This document shows positions 56,769 through 64,000 of a stretch of 64,000 nucleotides of DNA, piece after piece. The stretch is taken from contig JAJYTE010000001.1 of the NCBI GenBank assembly GCA_021793215.1, forward strand, positions 144,329 to 208,328. Direction: 5' to 3'. A program made the position numbers and the translations under genes. Origin of the DNA: Bacillota bacterium (GTDB lineage Bacteria; Bacillota; Sulfobacillia; JAJZYS01; JAJYTV01). The notes beneath the pieces were generated by a model that did not search any database, was not told where the DNA came from, and saw only the letters and a program-made list of their open reading frames with translations. The first letter of the stretch is position 1; each line of letters begins with the position of its first letter.

Positions 56769-58846
56769 ACGACGACGGTCTTGCCCTTGGCGAGCGACGT
56801 GCCCGCCGCGGGCGATTGCTGCACGGAGACGCCGGAGCCCTTGAGTTCGACGGCGTACCCAAAGTGAGCTGCGCTCTGGTAGACCTGCTGCGACGTCAGC
56901 CCGAGGAGGTCCGGGACGCCCTGCTGCGATGCGCCGGCAAGCTTCACCGTGAGCGTGGCACCCGGAAGGATCTGCTGGCCTGGCGCAGGGGACTGCGAGA
57001 CGATGCGCGAGCCTGAGCCGCTCGGCGAGAGGAGAAGCCCGGCTTTCTCGACGCGCAGGGACGCGTCGGCCAAGCTGAGGCCCAAGAGTTTCGGCGTCTG
57101 GACGGTCGTCTGGTGCAGCGTCGCGCCGCTCGGGGGGATGCCGAGGTAGGTGAAGATCTGACCCATCAGCTGGGAGAAGACCGGTGCCGCGACGTCGCCG
57201 CCGTAGAACTGACCGATTGGGTCGTCGATCTGCACGAGCGTGAGCACCTTCGGGTTCGGCACGGGCCCGTAGCCGATGAACGAGGCGAGGAAGTCGCCCG
57301 ACTTGAAGCCGCCCGTGTTGCTCACGACGTTCGCAGTACCCGTCTTGCCGGCGATCGTGTACCCCTTTACGGCTGCCAGGTTGCCGGTGCCATGGGCTAC
57401 GACGTCGAGCATCGCCGTCTGGACCTCGCGCGAGACCTTGGTGGTCTCGACGCGCTGCGACGGGAACGTGAGCCGCTGCGTCGCTCCGTTCGGCAGGAGG
57501 AGCGCGGCGCCGACGTGCGGCGTGTGCCAGATTCCGCCGTCTGCTGCGGTGGTGACGGCGGCCACCAGCTGCAGCGGCGTGACGGCGATCGTCTGGCCGA
57601 AGCCCATCTCCGCCATGTCGAGCTGCGTCGCTTGGGCCTTGGGCGGAGCGATGCCGCTCGCCTCACCCGGAAGGTCCACGCCGGTCGGGCGGTCCATGTG
57701 GAAGAGGTGCAGGGCGGCGTAGTAGCGATTGACCCCCAAGTCCATCGCGAGCTGCCCGAAGGCCACGTCCGACGACTCCGCAAGCGCGGTATCGAAGTTG
57801 ATCACCCCGAAGCCCGCCTTGATCCAGTCGTAGATGCGGATGCCGTCGACGACGATCGAGCCCGTGTCGTCGATCTTCCACTGCGGTGTTGCGACACCCG
57901 CCGCCAGCACGGCCGATGCGGTGAACGGCTTGATCGTCGAGCCGGGCTCGAACGCGTACTCGACGGGTTGGTCGACCCACGCGTTCATCGAGAAGTGCTG
58001 CCAGTTTCCGGGCGAGGGCTCGGGGTACTGCGCGATCGCGAGGATCGCACCGGTGCTGGGGTCGAGCACGAGGATGCGCCCGCCCTTCGCGTGGTGCGCT
58101 TTCACCGCCGCGGCGAGGTCCTGCTGCGCGAACGTCTGGATGGCGCTGTCGAGCGTCGTGCGCAGGCCGTCACCCGGGGTCGCGGGCTGGAAGTGCATGC
58201 CGAACTGCGGCAGCTGGTTGCCGAGCGCGTCGACTCTGATGATCTCGGCGCCGGGACGCCCCGCCAGTTGCTTGTTGTAGCTCTCCTCGATGCCGGCGAG
58301 GCCCTGCTGGTCCACGCCCACGAAGCCGATCGCGGCGCCCGCCAGATTGCCGTCGGGGTACGTGCGCCAGGAGTCCGGCTCCAGTCCCAGGCCGTCGTAC
58401 GCCCCGAGCGCCTCGATCTTGGCCGCCTGCGCCGCGGTGATGCGGTAGGAGAGCCAGAGGAAGGCCTGCTTCGAGGAGAGTTCTGTCTGCAGATTGCCTT
58501 CCGGCACGCCGATGATCGGCGCCAGCGCCTTCGCCAAGGTGGCCGGGTCCTTGATGCTGTGCGGCATCGCGTAGAGCGCGTCCCCCGACTGCTCGAGCGC
58601 GAGCAGATTCCCGTTGCGGTCGGTGATCACGCCCCGCTCCGGCGGCAGCGTGATATGGGCGAACTGTTCGGCGAGGGCTGCGCGCGAGAGGTTGCCGCCG
58701 TCGAGGAGCTGCCAGTAGACCAGCCGGACGATCAGCGCTGCTGCGATCACCCCGACGATCAGGATGACCGCCATCGATCGCGCGCCGAGCTGCTTGCGGA
58801 ATGACCGGTTCACGCTCCACCTCCCGGTGCACCGCAGGCGACCCAA
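56747..58846 (-). CDS. Class B penicillin-binding protein with two C-terminal PASTA domains (SpoVD/PBP2 type)
   Basis: FEPGSTIKPFTASAVL (SxxK), AESSDVAFGQ (SxD), IAGKTGTAN (KTG), two PASTA repeats (TPKLLGLSLADASLRVEKAGL.., VPDLLGLTSQQVYQSAAHFGY..). Confidence 0.93.
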   Translation of the reverse strand: MGRLRCTGRWSVNRSFRKQLGARSMAVILIVGVIAAALIVRLVYWQLLDGGNLSRAALAEQFAHITLPPERGVITDRNGNLLALEQSGDALYAMPHSIKDPATLAKALAPIIGVPEGNLQTELSSKQAFLWLSYRITAAQAAKIEALGAYDGLGLEPDSWRTYPDGNLAGAAIGFVGVDQQGLAGIEESYNKQLAGRPGAEIIRVDALGNQLPQFGMHFQPATPGDGLRTTLDSAIQTFAQQDLAAAVKAHHAKGGRILVLDPSTGAILAIAQYPEPSPGNWQHFSMNAWVDQPVEYAFEPGSTIKPFTASAVLAAGVATPQWKIDDTGSIVVDGIRIYDWIKAGFGVINFDTALAESSDVAFGQLAMDLGVNRYYAALHLFHMDRPTGVDLPGEASGIAPPKAQATQLDMAEMGFGQTIAVTPLQLVAAVTTAADGGIWHTPHVGAALLLPNGATQRLTFPSQRVETTKVSREVQTAMLDVVAHGTGNLAAVKGYTIAGKTGTANVVSNTGGFKSGDFLASFIGYGPVPNPKVLTLVQIDDPIGQFYGGDVAAPVFSQLMGQIFTYLGIPPSGATLHQTTVQTPKLLGLSLADASLRVEKAGLLLSPSGSGSRIVSQSPAPGQQILPGATLTVKLAGASQQGVPDLLGLTSQQVYQSAAHFGYAVELKGSGVSVQQSPAAGTSLAKGKTVVVYLSPPP

Positions 58847-58855
58847 GTCGTCTTC

Positions 58856-59161
58856 CTAAAGGTACCGCTCGCCATACTCCCGAAGGCTGCTCACCACCGG
58901 CTGCAGCCCTCTGCCGCGGGTGGTGAGGCTGTAGGCGACCGCTCCAGGAACGCCGCGCCGCTCCGCGCGTTCCACGACCCCGTTGCGCTCGAGGAAGCGA
59001 AGACGCTCCGCGAGGGTCTTCGGCGAGATGCCCTCGAGCGATCGCGCGAGCTCGCTGAAGCGTCGCTCCCCAGCGCACAGATCGCGCAGGATCAGGAGCG
59101 TCCACTTGCCGCCGACGATCTCGGCGGCGCGCGCCACGGGACAGAGCAAGCCATCGGCCAT
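58856..59161 (-). CDS. HxlR-family transcriptional regulator
   Basis: CPVARAAEIVGGKWTLLILRDLCAGERRFSELARSLEGISPKTLAERLRFLERNGVVER. Confidence 0.9.
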   Translation of the reverse strand: MADGLLCPVARAAEIVGGKWTLLILRDLCAGERRFSELARSLEGISPKTLAERLRFLERNGVVERAERRGVPGAVAYSLTTRGRGLQPVVSSLREYGERYL

Positions 59162-59271
59162 TCTTGGCCACCTCTCTATGGTGGCGACGCTAGCACATGG
59201 TCGGGGGGGTGTAAAGGCGTCGCCGCCCCCCTCTGAGGCGCCGAATGCTATGCTGGAGCCGGAGGTGCGGG

Positions 59272-60762
59272 ATGGACCGGACGATCGTGTACGCGGGGGC
59301 GCTCGGGGCCGGTGCGCACGCCGTGGCGGTGCGCGCCGGGCGCATCGTCGGGCTCGGCGACCCTTCGACGCTTTGCCGGCGCTTCGAGGGAAAGGTCGTG
59401 CGCCACGTGCGCGGCAGGTTCCTTCCGGCGGCGCTCGACGGGCATCTGCACCTCGTGGATTTCGGGCTCGCCCTCGGCGAGACCGACCTGCGCGGGCTGG
59501 ATGCCGAGAAGACCCTCGAGCGGCTGCGTGCGGCTCGCGCGCAGGGGGAGGGGGTGCGCGGCGAGTTCCTGCTTGGGCGTGGCGCGAGGCCCGGCGTCCT
59601 ACGCCAGTTGTCGGAGCGCAGGGATGCCCTGGCGGAGCTCGCACCCCTACGAATCTGGGCGCAGGACCTGCACACCGCCCTCACCGATCCCGGGACCGCT
59701 CGCCGGCTTGGATTGCACCGCGCCGAGACGCCGGGCGGGGAGGTGGTGCGTGACCTCTCGGGCGAGGTGACAGGCCTCCTGCGGGAGAGTGCGACGGCGC
59801 CGCTGGCCGAGGCGGCGCAGCCGGATCAGGCATCACGGGAGCGCGCGGCGCGAAGGGCGATCGAGGCGCTCTGGCAACGCGGGATCGTGGGTGCCGTGAC
59901 GTTCGAGCGCGCGGACGGGGAGTCCGCCGTCGCGAGGGCGACGGAGGAGATGCCGTTTCACGCCTACGTCTACCGCTACGCGGAGAGCCTTCAAGCGGGC
60001 GCGCGCCCCCAGGTCCTCTCGCGGCGCAGTGTCCGCGTGGGGGCCAAGTATTTCCTCGACGGTACGCTCGGTTCGCGTACGGCCTGGATGCTCGTGCCCT
60101 ACGCCGACCATCCGGCGACGGGTATGCCGCGCCTCGATCCGGACGAGGCTCGCGAAGGCATGCGCGAGTTGGCAGGGAACGGCTTCTCCCTCGCGCTGCA
60201 TGCGATCGGCGACCGCGCTGCCCAGGAGGCGCTGCGGCTTCTTGAGGGGATGCCGCTCGCGGCGGCTCCGCACCGCATCGAGCACCTGCAGGTCGTGGCG
60301 GAGGGGTTCGCGCAGCGGCTCGCGCAGGCGGGTGTGACCGCGTCCGTCCAGCCATGCCACCTCGAGCAGGATCTCGCGGAGGCCAGGGCCGCCTGGGCTG
60401 ACCGACTGGAGAGGGCCTACCCATACTCCGAACTGCTGTCTGCGGGGGCGAACCTCTGCTTCGGGTCGGACGCCCCGGTGGAGGACCCCTCCTTGCAGCT
60501 CGGGCTGCGCTGGGCAGTCGGAGCCGATGCCGTCGGAGGGGGCGTGCGCCACGGGGTGTCCGTGGAGGAGGGACTGGCCGCCTACACACAGGGCGTTCTG
60601 CGCAGTGTTGGCGCCCAAGGTGGTCGGGTTGCGGTCGGTGAGCCTGCCAATCTGGCCCTCTACGAGAACGGGCCGATGCAGGACGCGATGCCGATGCTGC
60701 TACTCAGTGAAGGCGAACCGGTGCACGAGGTGGCTGGCGCCTACCGCGAGGAAACGCTGTAG
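59272..60762 (+). CDS. Amidohydrolase family protein (YtcJ-like)
   Basis: LPAALDGHLHLVDFGLALGETDLRG; KYFLDGTLGSRTAWML; LALHAIGDRAAQEAL; NLCFGSDAPVEDPSLQLGLRWAV. Confidence 0.88.
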   Translation: MDRTIVYAGALGAGAHAVAVRAGRIVGLGDPSTLCRRFEGKVVRHVRGRFLPAALDGHLHLVDFGLALGETDLRGLDAEKTLERLRAARAQGEGVRGEFLLGRGARPGVLRQLSERRDALAELAPLRIWAQDLHTALTDPGTARRLGLHRAETPGGEVVRDLSGEVTGLLRESATAPLAEAAQPDQASRERAARRAIEALWQRGIVGAVTFERADGESAVARATEEMPFHAYVYRYAESLQAGARPQVLSRRSVRVGAKYFLDGTLGSRTAWMLVPYADHPATGMPRLDPDEAREGMRELAGNGFSLALHAIGDRAAQEALRLLEGMPLAAAPHRIEHLQVVAEGFAQRLAQAGVTASVQPCHLEQDLAEARAAWADRLERAYPYSELLSAGANLCFGSDAPVEDPSLQLGLRWAVGADAVGGGVRHGVSVEEGLAAYTQGVLRSVGAQGGRVAVGEPANLALYENGPMQDAMPMLLLSEGEPVHEVAGAYREETL

Positions 60763-60764
60763 CT

Positions 60765-61940
60765 ATGGGGGAGGGAAGCGGCGCCGCGCGCCGCGAAGGA
60801 TTGCACGTTCACCCGAGTGAGGACCACGAAGAGCTGCGGCGGCTCGCGCGCCGCGTCGCCGACCGCGAGATCCGTCCCGTGGCTGCGCAGTACGACCAAA
60901 GCCGTGAGTTTCCATGGCCTGTTCTGGAGCGCATCCACACGGCGGGCCTCTTCGACCTGCAGATCCCCGCACCGATCGGTGGCGCCGGGCTCACGGCGGT
61001 GGAGGAGTGCATCGTGCAGGAGGAGCTCGCGGCCGGCTGCGCGGGCATCTCGCTCGCCCTCGTGGCGAACACGCTCGCGCTCACCCCGATCCTGATCGCA
61101 GGGACGCCCGAGCAGCAGAGTGCGCTGCTTGGGCCATTCACCCGGCAGTTGCGCCTCGCCGCCTTCGGACTCACCGAGGCGCAGGCCGGTTCTGACGCCG
61201 GGGCGCTCAAGACGCGCGCGCGCCGCGAGGGGGACGCGTACATCCTCGACGGGCGCAAGCGCTTCATCACGAACGGCGGCGTCGCCGACCTCTACACGAT
61301 CTTCGCGACGCTCGACGGCACGCCGCAGGGGATCACCTGTTTCGCCGTGGAGCGAGGCACGGACGGCCTCTCGGCAGGACGCGAGGAGCGAAAGCTCGGG
61401 ATCCGCGCCTCGAATACGAGCGAGGTGGTGCTCGACGGCGTGCGCGTCCCGGCCGCGATGCGCATCGGCGGTGAGGGCGAGGGGTATCGCATCGCCCTGC
61501 GCACGCTCGGTCGCTCGCGCGCGACGATCGCGGCCGCGGCGCTCGGGATCGCGCGCGAAGCGCTCGGCTGCGCAGTGCGCTACGCGCGCGAGCGCCAGCA
61601 GTTCTCGCGCCCGATCGCCCAGCTCGGCGCGATCGAGCAGATGCTCGGGGAGATGGCGATGCGCGTCGAGGCATCGCGGCTTCTGGTCTACCAGGCGGCG
61701 GAGCACATCGCCGCGGGCGAGACCTCGCCGCTCTACTCCTCGATGGCCAAGGCCTTCGCCGCCGACACGGCGATGTTCGTCGCGGGCGAGGCGGTGCAGA
61801 TCTTCGGAGGGTATGGCTACATGGAGGACTACCCGGTGGAGAAACTGTTCCGGGATGCGAAGATCTACCAGATCTTCGAGGGGACCAACCAGGTGCAGCG
61901 CATGGTGATCGCCAGGACGCTGGTGCGCGGCGATGAGTAA
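60765..61940 (+). CDS. Acyl-CoA dehydrogenase
   Basis: AAFGLTEAQAGSDAGALKTRARREGDAYILDGRKRFITNGGVADLYTIFA; QIFGGYGYMEDYPVEKLFRDAKIYQIFEGTNQVQRMVIAR. Confidence 0.95.
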   Translation: MGEGSGAARREGLHVHPSEDHEELRRLARRVADREIRPVAAQYDQSREFPWPVLERIHTAGLFDLQIPAPIGGAGLTAVEECIVQEELAAGCAGISLALVANTLALTPILIAGTPEQQSALLGPFTRQLRLAAFGLTEAQAGSDAGALKTRARREGDAYILDGRKRFITNGGVADLYTIFATLDGTPQGITCFAVERGTDGLSAGREERKLGIRASNTSEVVLDGVRVPAAMRIGGEGEGYRIALRTLGRSRATIAAAALGIAREALGCAVRYARERQQFSRPIAQLGAIEQMLGEMAMRVEASRLLVYQAAEHIAAGETSPLYSSMAKAFAADTAMFVAGEAVQIFGGYGYMEDYPVEKLFRDAKIYQIFEGTNQVQRMVIARTLVRGDE

Positions 61941-62643
61941 AGTGGCGGTCGAGCGCCAGGGTGCGGTTTGGACGCTGCGCCTCTGCCGCCCAGAGGTGCG
62001 CAACGCCGTCGACGTGGAGCTTTCGCGTCAGTTGCGTGCAGCCGTCGTGGAGGCGCTGGAAGAGGCATCCGCCATCTGCGTGCGGGGGGAGGGACCCGTG
62101 TTCTGCTCCGGCGGAGACCTCTCATCACTGCGCGACGACGACACCGCGATCGCCGTGATGGACGAGATGCGCGGCACGCTTGACCTGCTGCGCAAAGCGC
62201 CGGTGCCTGTGATCGCCTACGTCGAGGGGCTGGCCGTCGGGGGCGGCGCCGAGCTTGCGGCGAGTGCCCACCTCCTCTGCTGCACGCCTGGCGCTGCGTT
62301 CGAATTCGTGCAGGCGAAGCTGCACTTGAGTCCTGGCTGGGGCGGTGGACCTTCTCTGTTGCGACGGGTCGGTCCGGGTCGAGCGCTCGACCTCCTGCTC
62401 AGCGCGCGGCGGGTCGGCGCGGCTGGGGCCGAGGCGATCGGCCTCGTCGACCGCATCCTGACGCCGGCGCAGTTCACCGCCTTCCTCGGCGCAGCGGCGC
62501 TGCAGGACCGCGAACTCGGGGCGGCGGTCGTCTCCGCGCTGCGGACGGACGAGGGAGGACCGGCGCGGGCGGCGGAGCAGTTCTCTGCGCTCTGGCGCTC
62601 GCAGAGCCACCATGAGGCGATGCGCCGCTTGCGGAAGGAGTAG
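61933..62643 (+). CDS. Enoyl-CoA hydratase/isomerase family protein
   Basis: LCRPEVRNAVDVELSRQL; GPVFCSGGDLSSL; YVEGLAVGGGAELAASAHLLCC; overlaps the acyl-CoA dehydrogenase. Confidence 0.88.
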   Translation: MSKVAVERQGAVWTLRLCRPEVRNAVDVELSRQLRAAVVEALEEASAICVRGEGPVFCSGGDLSSLRDDDTAIAVMDEMRGTLDLLRKAPVPVIAYVEGLAVGGGAELAASAHLLCCTPGAAFEFVQAKLHLSPGWGGGPSLLRRVGPGRALDLLLSARRVGAAGAEAIGLVDRILTPAQFTAFLGAAALQDRELGAAVVSALRTDEGGPARAAEQFSALWRSQSHHEAMRRLRKE

Positions 62644-62664
62644 TTCACCCAAGCAACAAGCACC

Positions 62665-63405
62665 GTGGAAGGAGGCGAGGAGTTGCGCCTGGAAGTGGAG
62701 GGAGAGGAGATCGCGGCGTACGGCGATGTCGGCGGCAGGTGCCTACTGCTGCACGGCGCCGGCGAGGACGCATCGCTCTTCGCAGCGCAGCTAGCGGACG
62801 TGCCGGGGACCTGGGCGATCGACCTGCCGGGCCATGGACGCTCGGGAGGAGAAGCGCGCGAGCGGATCGAGGAGTACGCGGAGCTCGTGCTAGGGGTGCT
62901 GCGCCGATCGGCCAAGAGGTCGACGCTGCTCGGGGGTCACTCGATGGGCGGCGCGATCGCGCTGACGTGCGCACTTACGGGACCGCAGCACCTTGCCGGG
63001 CTCGTGCTCGTGTCAACCGGCGGCCGGCTGCGGGTGCACAAAGACCTCCTGGGGGCGCTCGAGGAGTCGGACGAGATGCCAGAGGCGTTCCGACGCTTGC
63101 TCGTCGCGCCGGGCGCGGACGGGGCGCTTCTTGGGAGCATGGCGCCAGCGCGGCCGGGAGCACTGCGCCGGGACTTCCTCGCGTGCGACCGGTTCGACGT
63201 CCTCTCGCGGCTCCGGGAGATCCGGCTGCGTACATTGGTCCTGGTGGGCAGCCGCGACGTCTTCACGCCGGAGAAGTACGCACGCTCCTTGGCCGATGCG
63301 CTCGGCGGGGAGCTGGTGGTCGTCGACGGCGCCGGTCACACGCTGCCGCTCGAGGCGCCACAGGCGGTCAGCGGCACGCTGTCGAGATTCCTGTCCGAGG
63401 GGTGA
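62665..63405 (+). CDS. Alpha/beta-hydrolase fold protein
   Basis: CLLLHGAGEDASLFAAQL; LLGGHSMGGAIALTCALTGP nucleophile elbow; VDGAGHTLPLEAP. Confidence 0.9.
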   Translation: MEGGEELRLEVEGEEIAAYGDVGGRCLLLHGAGEDASLFAAQLADVPGTWAIDLPGHGRSGGEARERIEEYAELVLGVLRRSAKRSTLLGGHSMGGAIALTCALTGPQHLAGLVLVSTGGRLRVHKDLLGALEESDEMPEAFRRLLVAPGADGALLGSMAPARPGALRRDFLACDRFDVLSRLREIRLRTLVLVGSRDVFTPEKYARSLADALGGELVVVDGAGHTLPLEAPQAVSGTLSRFLSEG

Positions 63406-63409
63406 ACGT

Positions 63410-64000
63410 TTGGCGATCTGGGGGATTGTTGCCGTCGACCTGGACGGCACCGTGGTACGGCGTGGACTCGAGATCCGTCGCGCGGACCGCGAAGCGCTGC
63501 ATCGTGCGCTGGAGGCGGGCCTGCTGCCTGTCGTCGCGACCGGCAGGCGCCCTGCGACCGCGCGGCGCTTCGCGAACGACCTCGGCCTTTCCGAGTCACC
63601 GCTGATCTGCTGTGACGGGGCCCTGGTGATTGGCCCGGACGGTGAGGATTGGCTGGCGCAGCCCGTACCCCGCGAGGTCGTGCGCAAGGCGGCGGCCCTG
63701 TGCCAGGAGCACGGGGTCGCCGCAGGCTTCTCGACGCGGGAGCGTCTGTACGTCCAGCCGGGCAACGTCCGGCTGCATCCCTGGCGCCACCTCCTGCGGC
63801 GCGGCGCGCTGCGCTCGCCGGGCAAGCTGCGTCGCGCGCTCTGGGACATCGCCGAGCGGACGGTAGTGCGTGAGCGGTTCGATGCGGACGACGCCCCGCC
63901 CGTCTACAAGATCGATCTGTTCGGCCCGGGGTCGGCGGAGGCGAGGCCCTGGCTGATGTCCGAGGTCGAGGGCGTCACGGAGACGATGCCGAAGGGTCCC
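63410..64000 (+). CDS. Cof-type HAD hydrolase, cut by window edge
   Basis: TTG start; [73 protein letters not shown]; not listed as one ORF because it runs off the window. Confidence 0.88.
   Translation, partial: MAIWGIVAVDLDGTVVRRGLEIRRADREALHRALEAGLLPVVATGRRPATARRFANDLGLSESPLICCDGALVIGPDGEDWLAQPVPREVVRKAAALCQEHGVAAGFSTRERLYVQPGNVRLHPWRHLLRRGALRSPGKLRRALWDIAERTVVRERFDADDAPPVYKIDLFGPGSAEARPWLMSEVEGVTETMPKGP

Noticed and set aside
57757-57786. PBP SxN motif read as S-S-D instead of S-S-N
   Set aside because: SxD variants occur in known class B PBPs (MrdA/PBP2 type), and SxxK and KTG motifs are intact, so this is not evidence of inactivation.

Overview
The window is about 64 kb of high-GC chromosomal DNA from what looks like an endospore-forming Bacillota lineage. 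The evidence for that lineage is a SpoIIE phosphatase, an alpha/beta-type SASP-like protein, the spoIIE-(kinase-like)-tilS-ftsH order, the YfmF/YfmH M16 pair, and frequent GTG/TTG starts after strong Shine-Dalgarno sequences. It carries: (i) a co-directional ~17 kb 2-oxo-acid/amino-acid locus at 4.2-21.0 kb (FadR-type regulator, E1a/E1b/E2/E3 dehydrogenase complex, HpaB/AbfD-fold protein, leucine-dehydrogenase-like enzyme, SDR, LivJ-LivH-LivMG fusion-LivF, divergent ureohydrolase, mu-crystallin/OCD-like enzyme, APH-like kinase); (ii) an ECF sigma/anti-sigma pair with a self-type promoter; (iii) a SIMPL protein, a SASP-like gene and a tRNA-Glu; (iv) a MarR-regulated efflux operon whose adaptor contains two tandem membrane-fusion modules; (v) a sporulation/housekeeping block (spoIIE, pseudokinase, tilS, ftsH, DUF2089, adhesin-like DUF4097, YfmF/YfmH, HtrA, fhs, folP/B/K, birA); (vi) a decayed IS fragment; (vii) bioY behind a clear BirA-type operator; (viii) GGT, Xaa-Pro peptidase, RecD2 and a PASTA penicillin-binding protein; (ix) an amidohydrolase/acyl-CoA catabolic cluster. 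I saw no CRISPR array, prophage or rRNA. The strongest leads are the ureohydrolase with a Cys-substituted metal site in an operon with a reductase and a small-molecule kinase, the triple-motif-dead pseudokinase in the yabT position, the tandem-duplicated efflux adaptor, the CsoR-family protein with a rearranged sensor site, and a hairpin between the Shine-Dalgarno and the start codon of yfmF. All family calls come from reading the sequence by eye; no database search was run.
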